Source: Bacteroidetes bacterium UKL13-3 (lineage in GTDB: Bacteria; Bacteroidota; Bacteroidia; UKL13-3). From it: a stretch of DNA of 64,000 bases. Within the stretch, counting starts at the first letter, position 1. Every line of letters begins with the position of its first letter. The stretch spans positions 2,412,223 through 2,476,222 of the forward strand of contig CP012155.1 of the NCBI GenBank assembly GCA_001602415.1, read 5' to 3'. This document shows positions 35,571 through 44,066 of the stretch, piece after piece. Position numbers and translations under genes: made by a program. The notes under the pieces were generated by a model that had not been told where the DNA came from, searched no databases, and worked only from the letters and a program-made list of their open reading frames with translations.

Positions 35571-37088
35571 TCACTTCTTTACGAGATAATTCCATACCGA
35601 TTTTATGGTTGGACGGCTACTATTCATCCATCTATACCCTTTTAATTTTAGCTCTTCGGGCTTTAATTGATTTATTGGATAGAATGTTGCATCTGGTTGT
35701 GTGATGAAATTACTTTTGTGAATTTTATTACTTTCAAAAAAGAATTCCATTTCGCTACAGTCAATAACATTTACACCAATATAAGAAGAATCTTTTTCTT
35801 CTTTGGCATAAAATATACTTTGACCATTTCCATATACTCTAAGATATTTGAATTTACTCTCCTCCAATAGCCCCTTCATATATTTTCCCTTAACCTGGTT
35901 AAAATGTTTTGACGTTTCTTTTGAAATCATGAACGCATTGTTAAGTAAATAAAATGAATCAATCTTGTTGTTGTTTAAAAACATTTGAATGGTATCTGAC
36001 GTAATTTGATTTTGCCCCGACCATAATATTGGTGAGTGATAGAGTGTAATAGTAGAATCATCATATTTATAAACCAATGAATCGGAAACTGATTGCATAT
36101 CCCATTTAAGTATTTTAGCATTTCTATAAGCCTTTACCAGCTGCCGTTGTTGGGTTATACTATCTTTTTGATATGAAAAAAGTGTGTCTGCAAATAAATA
36201 CATTGAGTCGTTTTGCAACATCTTTTTAGCATATGCTCTTTGGGTTAAGTAACTTTGGTTCTTCTTTCCAAAAAACTCCCCAAAATCACCATTCAACTCA
36301 ATTTTATTAATATAATCAGTCAATCTGATATTTCGATATGCTTTACCATATTCATTCTTCCTTTCATAGTAAATACTGTCTGCTTCCAATACTTTCTTAG
36401 TGCTAGTAATTTTGGCATTTTTACTAAACATTGCTACATCCCTTAGGTTATTGTACCAACCATATTCACAATAAATAGTATCTAACCTGTTTGTTATAGT
36501 TGAAGGCCCTAAAAAGTAGGTAGTGTTGGTAGTAGTAACTTGTTTTAGCGAATCACTTTTAATTGTGTAATCAGGAGTTGTGAGCACTACATCCTTTTTA
36601 AAAAAAAATATTTTCTCTTTTGTATTGTAATATCCAAACCTACTCGTTAATACGCTTGTACCGTTTACAATTCGCCCTCCGTTAGAGTAGTTTGCAATAT
36701 TTGAAACCATATCAAAATCAATATCTGATGTTGTGAGTTGCATGGTATTATCATTCATGCGAACATTCTTCTCTACTCTTGCTCGTTTTTGATTACCGTC
36801 ATATTTAAGTATGTCTCCATAAATATGCACAGAGTCATTGGCATTAATGTGAACCCTACTAAATGCTTCCACATAATTGGTTTCTTCATATTGGTATGCG
36901 CTGTCACAATAGAGCAATGTGTTGTCTTGTTTCAACCTAACATCACCAATTAGCTTACGGATTTTACCATTAGCAGCCTGATCATACTCAAATGTACGTG
37001 CTCCCAAAACTTGAATCTTTCCCCCTATTTGAGCATTACTTTTATAAACTCCAACAAGCACTATCAAAATCAGTAAATATTTACCCAT
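35571..37088 (-). CDS. OstA-like (LptA/LptD N-terminal type) envelope protein
   Basis: The 505-residue protein has a signal peptide (ending KSNAQ). It contains repeated OstA-type beta-jellyroll strands such as IGDVRLKQDNTLLYCDSAYQ (in part), AFSRVHINANDSVHIYGD, YDGNQKRARVEKNVRMND, and later DSLVYKYDDSTITLYHSPIL. This family of Bacteroidota proteins resembles the periplasmic LptA/LptD-N bridge that carries lipopolysaccharide to the outer membrane. The role in LPS transport is inferred from the fold. It diverges from tilS with only 56 bases between start codons. Confidence 0.85.
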   Translation of the reverse strand: MGKYLLILIVLVGVYKSNAQIGGKIQVLGARTFEYDQAANGKIRKLIGDVRLKQDNTLLYCDSAYQYEETNYVEAFSRVHINANDSVHIYGDILKYDGNQKRARVEKNVRMNDNTMQLTTSDIDFDMVSNIANYSNGGRIVNGTSVLTSRFGYYNTKEKIFFFKKDVVLTTPDYTIKSDSLKQVTTTNTTYFLGPSTITNRLDTIYCEYGWYNNLRDVAMFSKNAKITSTKKVLEADSIYYERKNEYGKAYRNIRLTDYINKIELNGDFGEFFGKKNQSYLTQRAYAKKMLQNDSMYLFADTLFSYQKDSITQQRQLVKAYRNAKILKWDMQSVSDSLVYKYDDSTITLYHSPILWSGQNQITSDTIQMFLNNNKIDSFYLLNNAFMISKETSKHFNQVKGKYMKGLLEESKFKYLRVYGNGQSIFYAKEEKDSSYIGVNVIDCSEMEFFFESNKIHKSNFITQPDATFYPINQLKPEELKLKGYRWMNSSRPTIKSVWNYLVKK

Positions 37089-37103
37089 TATTTTTGAAAC
37101 ATA

Positions 37104-37138
37104 TTTGATCCAAAACTAAAGATTAAAAAATACTTTTG
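37104..37138 (+). promoter_or_regulatory. Promoter of tilS
   Basis: TTTG (37104-37107), 23 bases, then TACTTTTG (37131-37138). The box ends seven bases before the ATG at 37145, so the message would be almost leaderless. The TTG within the box cannot then be the start codon. Confidence 0.65.
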
Positions 37139-37144
37139 AAGCAG

Positions 37145-38494
37145 ATGAATTTAAATAATCAGTTTATTAACCATTTAACACATACAATTGGTGCTTCAAC
37201 CAATGCTAAATATCTTTTGGCCGTAAGCGGTGGAGTAGATTCAATGGTTATGCTTCATTTGTTCCATAATGCACAATTAGACTTTGGTGTTGCTCACTGT
37301 AACTATTCGTTAAGAGGTGAAGAAAGCAATTTAGATCATTTGCTTGTTGCAAATACCTGTAAACAACTTGATATTCCTTTTAATTATATCTCTTTTGAAA
37401 CCCAAAAAATAAGTAAGGAGCAATCTTTGGGTATTCAAGAAACTGCACGCAATCTCAGATACCAATGGTTTCAGGAGTTAGCACTACTCCACAAGTTCGA
37501 TTTTATAGTAACTGCGCACCATTTAGATGATTCGGTTGAAACTATTTTATTTAACCTCCTTCGAGGAACAGGCTTGAAAGGGCTTGAAGGAATACCGTTA
37601 AAAAATAAAAATGTTATTCGTCCATTACTTTTTACCACTAAACAATCCATAGTAAAATATGCCGATAACAATGAAATCAGATTCCGAACAGATGCTTCAA
37701 ATTTAAAAAACACATACGCCCGAAATAAAATTAGAAACGTAATCATTCCATCATTAACAGAAATCAATCCCTTAGCGGTTAAACATATTTATAATACCAG
37801 TAATTACATTTCACCTGTTTTAGATATTGTTAATGAATATATCATTCAGCTATCTGCATCTCTCATTGTAACAAATAACAATTTAACTACCATTAATTGT
37901 GGGCCTCTACTAGATAAATCGTATTTATCCTTTTACCTATTTGAAACACTCCACCCATACGGTTATAACAGCCATCAAATTGAAACTATTAAACAATTAT
38001 TAATCCAGCAAAAATCAGGTGCTCAATTTCTTTCAACAAATTATACTGCTACAGTTAATCGTACTGAAATTATAATTAAAAAAAATACTCAACCCCATTC
38101 AAATAGTATAGTTATTGAAAGTACTGAAACAATTGATTTTTCAGTTCAAGATAAGGATTACTCAATAATCAAATCAAAAGCCAAAACTACGTATGATTTT
38201 AAAGAAGGAACTATCTATTTAGATGCTGATCGTATTGTATTCCCTATTACTGTTCGTAGGTGGCAAGCAGGCGATAGTTTTTCCCCCTTGGGAATGAACG
38301 GAAGAAAGAAAATATCCGACTATTTAGTAAACAACAAAATAAGCTTACCTGAAAAAGAAAATGTTCATGTTATCGTTTCAAACAATAACATTATTGCTGT
38401 ACTTGATTACCAAATCGATAATGCATACAGAATAACCCCGTCTACACAAAACATTCTTCAGTTTGTCCCTAAACAAAAAAAGGAAAAGAGCTAA
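37145..38494 (+). CDS. tilS: tRNA(Ile)-lysidine synthetase
   Basis: The enzyme puts lysine on C34 of the minor tRNA-Ile so that it reads AUA. The N-terminal PP-loop is LLAVSGGVDSMVMLHLF (residues 24-40 from this start). TilS-specific motifs follow: AHCNYSLRGEES, TAHHLDDSVETILFNLLRG, GLKGLEGIP and RNKIRN. The C-terminal domain has RRWQAGDSFSPLGMNGRKKISDYL (in part) and VLDYQIDNAYRI. 449 residues is normal. The ATG at 37145 follows from the promoter position. The TAA stop sits in the loop of a strong bidirectional terminator. Confidence 0.96.
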   Translation: MNLNNQFINHLTHTIGASTNAKYLLAVSGGVDSMVMLHLFHNAQLDFGVAHCNYSLRGEESNLDHLLVANTCKQLDIPFNYISFETQKISKEQSLGIQETARNLRYQWFQELALLHKFDFIVTAHHLDDSVETILFNLLRGTGLKGLEGIPLKNKNVIRPLLFTTKQSIVKYADNNEIRFRTDASNLKNTYARNKIRNVIIPSLTEINPLAVKHIYNTSNYISPVLDIVNEYIIQLSASLIVTNNNLTTINCGPLLDKSYLSFYLFETLHPYGYNSHQIETIKQLLIQQKSGAQFLSTNYTATVNRTEIIIKKNTQPHSNSIVIESTETIDFSVQDKDYSIIKSKAKTTYDFKEGTIYLDADRIVFPITVRRWQAGDSFSPLGMNGRKKISDYLVNNKISLPEKENVHVIVSNNNIIAVLDYQIDNAYRITPSTQNILQFVPKQKKEKS

Positions 38495-38510
38495 CTCTTT
38501 TCCTTTTTTT
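38475..38510. terminator. Bidirectional terminator between tilS and the T9SS tail gene
   Basis: A perfect 16-bp inverted repeat (38475-38490 with 38495-38510, core AAGGAAAAGAG) with loop CTAA ends in seven T on either strand. The tilS stop codon TAA is the last three bases of the loop. It serves tilS and, on the minus strand, the truncated gene ending at 38527. Confidence 0.93.
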
Positions 38511-38526
38511 GTTTATACAATAACTG

Positions 38527-38954
38527 CTACTCCACCACAACTTTACTCGAATACTCTACACCGTTTTCATCTTTGATGATAACCATATACAATCCTTTGT
38601 TCATTTGGGTTAAATCAACTTCTACCTCGTTTGTGCTGGTAGATGCCGCGTAAACTGTTTTACCAATTGCATCCATTACGGTTACCGAAGCAATCCTTTT
38701 GTTTAATTTACTTGCAACCGTAAACAATCCTTTGCTTGGATTTGGATAGATAGATACGTTACTGTTAGCACTTAATTCTTTCACCGAAGTAAATTCCTCT
38801 ACTGTTACCAAACGGTCTTTTTTCCTAGATTTATTACCCGATGGATCCGTTACCATGTAGGTTACAAAATACACTCCCGGACTTGTTACATCCAATTTCG
38901 ATTGATCAACTACCAATAGTTTTTGTAAGGTTGAATCAAGCCAGTAGTTATCCT
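38527..38954 (-). pseudogene. C-terminal remnant of a T9SS-exported protein, cut by an IS element
   Basis: The frame encodes NYWLDSTLQKLLVVDQSKLD, a bacterial Ig-like/HYR-type end (GVYFVTYMVTDPSGNKS), and a complete type A T9SS sorting domain (VSIYPNPSKGLFTVAS, GLYMVIIKDENG, SSKVVVE). There is no signal peptide or start; the frame runs unbroken upstream into the left end of the IS element at 38955 and meets a stop at 38974-38976. The rest of the gene is not found on the other side of the element. It is therefore a headless relic, not expected to be exported even if translated from the TTG at 38916. Confidence 0.85.
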
Positions 38955-38989
38955 TATAGAATAACTCATATACTTACCCCAAATAAAAA
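38955..38989. repeat. Left terminal inverted repeat of the IS
   Basis: The outer 15 bases are identical to the complement of the right end; the inner part is matched with a few mismatches through TACCCCA and an A-rich stretch. Confidence 0.85.
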
Positions 38990-39049
38990 ATGTTAGCCAG
39001 CAGATAGGCTGCGGATTGAAGAAAGAACTTTGAATAAAAATAACAGATT

Positions 39050-39937
39050 ATGTTCACAGGGTATGACATTTTAGACTTTGTTCGCACATATTGCGAAGAG
39101 TCGATTTGCCAAGAATATTTGGCGAATGCGAAATGGGGAAACGGTTTTAGATGTGTAAAATGTGGGAACACAAGTTGGAGCAGGTTGGCTGAAACCTATA
39201 ACCGTAAATGCAATAAGTGCAAACATATTGAGTCGCCTACATCGGGAACACTCTTCCACAAAGTGAAATTCCCCCTTACTAAAGCTTTTCTATTTGTGTT
39301 TTTAGTAAGCACAAGTAAGAAAGGAATAAGTAGCTATGAGTTGGCTCGCAAATTGAGTTTACAACAAACTACCTGTTACTTTTTTAGCAGAAAAATAATG
39401 AAGGCGATGAATATTAAAGAGCCTAAACTTTTGGATGGCAAAGTGGATGTAGATGAGTTTTTTGTAGGAGGTCCTGAAACGGGTAAACCCGGCAGAAGTA
39501 AAGGAAAGAAGAAACAAGTAGTGATGGTAATACAAATGAAGAAAAAGGGAATTGTACGATGTTATGCCAACCAAATACCTAGTGCTGGAACGAAACAATT
39601 GAAGCCGTTTTTTCAAAAGTATATAAGCAAGGAAGCATTAATAAGGACTGATAAATGGCGAGGTTACAGACCTTTGAAATACTTATTTACATGGCTAAAA
39701 CAGGAGGTGTCGGTGCCTAAAAACAACTTCAGGTTATTTCATAGGCAAGTAATGATGCTCAAGGCCTGGTTAAGAGGAATCCATCACCAAGCAAAACATT
39801 TACAACCGTACCTTGATGAGTTTACTTGGAGATTTAACAATAGAAACAATCCTAACTTTTTCGATATTTTGATATCTTCGATGATGAAAGAAAAAGCGAC
39901 TCCAATTAAACTGTTAAATTTTTACTGGGGTAGCTAA
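39050..39937 (+). CDS. IS1595-family transposase
   Basis: The 295-residue protein has an N-terminal zinc ribbon with CVKCGNTSW and CNKCKHIESPTSGTLFH (ISXO2-like transposases bind DNA with this). The ISXO2/IS1595 catalytic domain follows, with GKVDVDEFFVGG (first acidic residue), IRTDKWRGY (second) and the C-terminal HHQAKHLQPYLDEFTWRFNNR (in part), where the usual Glu/Asn region lies. The length and open frame suggest an intact enzyme. Its end lies within the right inverted repeat, as often in this family. Confidence 0.93.
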   Translation: MFTGYDILDFVRTYCEESICQEYLANAKWGNGFRCVKCGNTSWSRLAETYNRKCNKCKHIESPTSGTLFHKVKFPLTKAFLFVFLVSTSKKGISSYELARKLSLQQTTCYFFSRKIMKAMNIKEPKLLDGKVDVDEFFVGGPETGKPGRSKGKKKQVVMVIQMKKKGIVRCYANQIPSAGTKQLKPFFQKYISKEALIRTDKWRGYRPLKYLFTWLKQEVSVPKNNFRLFHRQVMMLKAWLRGIHHQAKHLQPYLDEFTWRFNNRNNPNFFDILISSMMKEKATPIKLLNFYWGS

Positions 39938-39952
39938 ATGAGTTATTCTATA
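39919..39952. repeat. Right terminal inverted repeat of the IS
   Basis: Complement of the left end over the outer 15 bases, with a shared TGGGGTA motif further in. It includes the end of the transposase gene (YWGS, TAA at 39935-39937). Confidence 0.85.
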
Positions 39953-40154
39953 ATACCTATAAGGTTTGTTGTAAAAAAAATTGACAGAAGTGCATAAAAA
40001 ATTACTCTATCACCGCTAGAAGTAAATTACACTTGTGAGTAAATAAACTACAGGCTTATATTATAATGCAGTAGTAAGGTTAAAGAAAAAAAGCAAACAG
40101 TGAGAATAGCTTGTTGTTTTTGAACACATTACTTTAATATAGGATATAACGACA

Positions 40155-40162
40155 TAACTTTG
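40155..40162 (+). promoter_or_regulatory. -7 box of the two-component operon
   Basis: TAACTTTG matches TAnnTTTG. No TTTG is found at the right distance upstream. The transcript would start near 40167, about 60 bases before the response-regulator ATG. Otherwise the 277 bases between the IS and 40230 hold nothing recognised. Confidence 0.45.
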
Positions 40163-40229
40163 TGGTATCAACAATTTTTTTAGTGAGTAAAACCGACTTA
40201 AAAATTTCTCTTAACAAACCAATTTCATC

Positions 40230-40868
40230 ATGAACATACAAAAGCAAATATTATTAGCCGATGATCATGTTATCATTCGCAGGGGAATGAAAGTTTTAAT
40301 GGATAATTATTTTAAAAGAGAAACAATCATTGAAGCGGATAGCACAGCGCAAATACTTGAGGCATTAAAAGAATATCCCATTACCCACATGATTTTGGAT
40401 ATGCAATTGCAAGATGCGAATGTGATTGAAATTCTGCCTCAACTTCGAACGCTTTACCCCAATATTCCAATCCTTATTTACACCATGAGCGCTGAGGATG
40501 TTTTTGGAAACAGGATGCTTCAAATGGGAGCACAAAGCTTTTTAAGCAAACAAAGTGATGAGCAAGAAGTGATAAAAGCCCTCGACCTTTTTTTTCAAGG
40601 CAGGCCTTATGTGAGCACACATTTACAAGAATTAATGAATCAATCAACCAATACACATGCCAATCCCCTATTATCTCTATCAGACAGGGAACTTAGTGTT
40701 TTAAACAGATTACTCAAGGGCGAAACAGTAAAGGAAATATCACAGCAACTTGATATAAAGGCCACAACTGTTGCAACCTACAAGGCACGTATATTCGAAA
40801 AACTTAGTGTTTCTAATATAATTGATTTGCAAAATATTAGCGAACTTTACAAGTTTAAAAGCAGTTAA
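40230..40868 (+). CDS. LuxR/NarL-family response regulator
   Basis: The 212-residue protein has a receiver domain with D11/D12 (LLADDHVIIRRG), phospho-acceptor D57 (MILDMQL), T85 and K107. The LuxR helix-turn-helix follows: LSDRELSVLNRLLKGETVKEISQQL (in part) with IKATTVATYKARIFEKL as recognition helix. Its TAA shares a base with the ATG of the sensor kinase gene, so regulator and kinase are translationally coupled and form a cognate pair. It is not closely alike to the regulator at 8413. Confidence 0.94.
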   Translation: MNIQKQILLADDHVIIRRGMKVLMDNYFKRETIIEADSTAQILEALKEYPITHMILDMQLQDANVIEILPQLRTLYPNIPILIYTMSAEDVFGNRMLQMGAQSFLSKQSDEQEVIKALDLFFQGRPYVSTHLQELMNQSTNTHANPLLSLSDRELSVLNRLLKGETVKEISQQLDIKATTVATYKARIFEKLSVSNIIDLQNISELYKFKSS

Positions 40869-43800
40869 TGGCTTACTTCATAAAAAAAACTATCTTAATT
40901 ATTATTGCACTGTGGGTGCACACAACACTGATTGCCCAGCACTTTGCCACATTTCACTACAACCAGCAAAATGGACTGCCGCAAAACAGCGTTATTGATT
41001 TGTGGTTTGACCAATACAATTTTTTGTGGCTTACTACAGAATCAGGATTGGTTAGGTTTGATGGTCATAAGTTTAAAACATTTGAATCAGCATCCATTCC
41101 CCAGATAGATAACGACCGATTTCGTTGGATACATCAAACTCCAAATAAACAAATAATTACCTCCACATCGAGTGGTCAACTTTGGAGGATTTACAAAACT
41201 GGAATTGTAGCAATTAAACAACCGAAGCTCCCTAAATTTCATTTATTTGCCAGAGGGATACCCTCAGTAAAAACCCTAACTGATTTTAAACTTTTAGATA
41301 ACTCCTATTTTAGAAGCAAGGATATCAAGGAATTTCCAACCAGTATTATTGCCATAAATAATGAAGAATACTATGTTTTAGGCAGAAAATATTTATACCT
41401 CATGAGAGGTGTAAACAAACTAGATAGCTTTGTTTCACCTGAAGAAAAAATGGCGACCCTTTTTTCGATAAACAATATCGTTTACGTTAAATCATTTGGA
41501 AACAATATTTACGCTTTTATGCCAAGTAAGCGAACATTTACTAAATGTATATTACCCAAAGAGTTTATTAAGGATACTTCAACCATCTACTGGAAAAGCG
41601 GATATTCCAACCCTCTTTTTACATTCAGAAACCAGTTGTACACACTTCACGCTGAGAACGATTTCACCAAACTATATAGTAAAGAGTTAATCGCTGATTT
41701 GCCTGTAAAATCAGCACAAATCAATCAAATAATCTATAATCAACACAAAAACATTATTGCCATTGCAACCCGAACCAATGGTTTTTACATTCTTAAAACC
41801 AACTTTTTTTCTACACATAATTGTGAGGGGCAAAATTCAGGATCCTACGTACAAATTGCACTCTCCGACTCTACAATTTTGGATGGACATGGACATGCCA
41901 TTGGCGATTATAAAATAAACAGAAGTGCTTATTCTATAGCTACCTCTGAAAGTATACTTTACATTGATAAGTTTGGCAAAGTTTGGTTTGCAAAGGGAGA
42001 CACCCTATTTACTCAAAAAAATGGAATTAATAATGTTATTCTAATAGATAAGAGCACTCGATATAGAACTATTTTTGAGCATTTAGATACCATTCTTGTA
42101 TCGTCTGACAAATCAATATTTGCATTACACAACTATAAGGTAATTGCGCACTACACATTTCACCCCAATATTTATGTTGCTGAAGCTTTCGCACCACAAT
42201 ATTTTACCTGGTTTAAAAACAAGTATTATTATGGCGCTTCCAATGGGGTATATACTTTTCAGCTCAATAACCAATTATCTATCACACCAAAAAAAATTTC
42301 GACTATCCCTTTTGTTCGATACCTAAAACCTTGTGATAATTATGTTTTAGGATGTAGCTATGGAAGTGGTATTTTTGCCATATTAGGAAATGATACAATT
42401 GTTCATTTCCCGCTCGACAAACAAAAACATCTTGCCAAATCACACAATATTTTATTTGACAATTCCAACCGCGCTTTTATCAGTACTAACAATGGATTGT
42501 TTTATACTTCCAAAACAGGAATTGAAAAATATATTTATGGCAAAGTGAATGATTTGCATTATCAATACTTAAATGAGAATGAAGGTCTCAAAAATGTAGA
42601 GTTTAATGGAGGAATAACTGAAAGTTGCATTAAACTTACGAATGGCAGTGTATCATACTCCAATATGGGAGGATTTGTTCGATTCAATCCTGCGAATATT
42701 CCCAATAACTTTCCCGATTCAACTATTTTTATCGACCAAATAATTATAGACGGAAAAGAGGTAGCAAGAACTGATAGTGTATTGATGAAAGCCAATAGCG
42801 AACACCTTACCGTTACTATAGCAGCTGCTTATTGGGGTAATCCTAACAATATCCGAATCGACTATAAAATAAATGATTATAATAACGATTGGGTCCCAAT
42901 TGCAAATGAAAACAATAGAATAGAATTGCTCAACTTGCCTTCGGGTAGGCACATATTGACTATTCGAAAAAGAATTGGATTTGGTGAAAGCGATTTCGAT
43001 TATGTGTATGTTGTACTTATCAAAAAACCTAAGTTTTATGAGTCTATTTGGTTTATTTTATTGGTGATTACTATCACACTAGGAGCCATTTTAGGTATTA
43101 TATTGATTTATAATCGAAGATTGCGTACTCAGAATATGCTTCTCGAAAATCGTGTTAGCGAGCGTACACATGAACTTGAAAAAAGTAACCATAATTTACG
43201 TGAATCAGAGCACGAATTGCTTCAATCGGTAAATGTTAAAAACAAGCTCATCTCCATTATTTCACACGATATTGTTACTCCCATAAAATTTATTTCCATC
43301 GTTTCACGCAACTACAAATCATCTAATGAAAGCATGAATACTCAGGAAAAAGAAGTAATACGAGAAATACACCATACATCACAACGATTGCATGAAAATG
43401 CACAGAATATTTTAAACTGGGTTCGGTATCAAAATAACTTAATCAAAGTACACCCAACAAAAATATCGCCCTACTCTATAGTAGAGGACACCTGCGACTT
43501 GTTGCAAGAAATTGCAGTATCCCGTAAAAATACACTTATCAATAATGTTGTAATGGATGACATCATCCAAGCTGATAAAACTATTTTAACCATCATTGTT
43601 CAAAACATTATTTCAAATGCAGTTAAGTATACTCACAGCAGTAACATTATAATCAAATCAAGCTCAGAAAACAACAAGTACATATTATCGATAGTAGATA
43701 ATGGACAAGGTATAAGTAACCATAATTTAACGCGCATAGAAAGTATTCGCAACAAAACAAAAACCAACATGTTTGACGATAGTGCTGATGGTACGGGATT

Positions 43801-43900
43801 AGGCTATATTATCATATTTGAATTAGCCGAAATGATTGGTGCAACCATTAACATAGAAAGCTCACTCGAAACTGGAACCTCCGTTCACATTTCATTGTAA
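40868..43900 (+). CDS. Sensor histidine kinase with periplasmic beta-propeller and Y_Y_Y domain
   Basis: The 1010-residue protein has a signal peptide (ending TTLIAQ), then about 600 residues of two-component-regulator propeller repeats (YNQQNGLPQNSVIDLWFDQY in part, LWLTTESGLVRFDG, VWFAKGDTLF). A Y_Y_Y-type beta-sandwich (about 620-715) is followed by a membrane segment (about 726-749) and a coiled coil (ENRVSERTHELEKS). The kinase core has H800 in ISHDIVTPIKF, the N-box QNIISNAVKYTH, and the G-boxes DNGQGIS and DGTGLGY. It senses something in the periplasm and signals to the regulator encoded just before it. No receiver or AraC domain is fused, unlike the hybrid systems of Bacteroides. Confidence 0.93.
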   Translation: MAYFIKKTILIIIALWVHTTLIAQHFATFHYNQQNGLPQNSVIDLWFDQYNFLWLTTESGLVRFDGHKFKTFESASIPQIDNDRFRWIHQTPNKQIITSTSSGQLWRIYKTGIVAIKQPKLPKFHLFARGIPSVKTLTDFKLLDNSYFRSKDIKEFPTSIIAINNEEYYVLGRKYLYLMRGVNKLDSFVSPEEKMATLFSINNIVYVKSFGNNIYAFMPSKRTFTKCILPKEFIKDTSTIYWKSGYSNPLFTFRNQLYTLHAENDFTKLYSKELIADLPVKSAQINQIIYNQHKNIIAIATRTNGFYILKTNFFSTHNCEGQNSGSYVQIALSDSTILDGHGHAIGDYKINRSAYSIATSESILYIDKFGKVWFAKGDTLFTQKNGINNVILIDKSTRYRTIFEHLDTILVSSDKSIFALHNYKVIAHYTFHPNIYVAEAFAPQYFTWFKNKYYYGASNGVYTFQLNNQLSITPKKISTIPFVRYLKPCDNYVLGCSYGSGIFAILGNDTIVHFPLDKQKHLAKSHNILFDNSNRAFISTNNGLFYTSKTGIEKYIYGKVNDLHYQYLNENEGLKNVEFNGGITESCIKLTNGSVSYSNMGGFVRFNPANIPNNFPDSTIFIDQIIIDGKEVARTDSVLMKANSEHLTVTIAAAYWGNPNNIRIDYKINDYNNDWVPIANENNRIELLNLPSGRHILTIRKRIGFGESDFDYVYVVLIKKPKFYESIWFILLVITITLGAILGIILIYNRRLRTQNMLLENRVSERTHELEKSNHNLRESEHELLQSVNVKNKLISIISHDIVTPIKFISIVSRNYKSSNESMNTQEKEVIREIHHTSQRLHENAQNILNWVRYQNNLIKVHPTKISPYSIVEDTCDLLQEIAVSRKNTLINNVVMDDIIQADKTILTIIVQNIISNAVKYTHSSNIIIKSSSENNKYILSIVDNGQGISNHNLTRIESIRNKTKTNMFDDSADGTGLGYIIIFELAEMIGATINIESSLETGTSVHISL

Positions 43901-44012
43901 TACCGAATTCTACTCATAGGTAATAGTGAACAGCTAATAACTAACTATATGGAGCAATTCTCAGAATGCGTTTCAGCACCACACAAGCATAAGCAACACA
44001 TTTATTTTTTAC

Positions 44013-44044
44013 AAAAAAATCCCGAATGAATCATTCGGGATTTT
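44013..44044. terminator. Bidirectional terminator between the sensor kinase and the second giant gene
   Basis: A perfect inverted repeat (44016-44029 with 44031-44044, core ATCCCGAATGA) lies between two convergent genes, with A7 on the left and T4 on the right. On the minus strand the T-run is long, so it is strongest for the gene at 44067. Confidence 0.88.
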
Positions 44045-44066
44045 GAGCGTAGGTAATCGCAAAGAA

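Larger units (their letters stand above)
38955..39952 (+). mobile_element. IS1595-type insertion sequence (998 bp)
   Basis: The ends are imperfect inverted repeats of about 34 bases. The outer 15 are identical (TATAGAATAACTCAT at 38955-38969 and its complement at 39938-39952), and a shared TACCCCA lies further in. One transposase gene fills the element, and its stop codon lies in the right repeat. The eight bases flanking each side (GTTATCCT and ATACCTAT) do not match, so no target duplication is visible. The left end interrupts a T9SS cargo gene. Confidence 0.88.

Noticed and set aside
38941-39960. Target-site duplication at the IS ends
   Set aside because: The octamers next to the inverted repeats (GTTATCCT and ATACCTAT) do not match, also when the ends are shifted by a few bases.
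40230-43900. Two-component pair as the missing kinase for the lanthipeptide regulator
   Set aside because: It is coupled to its own response regulator and lies 31 kb away; nothing links it to the cluster.
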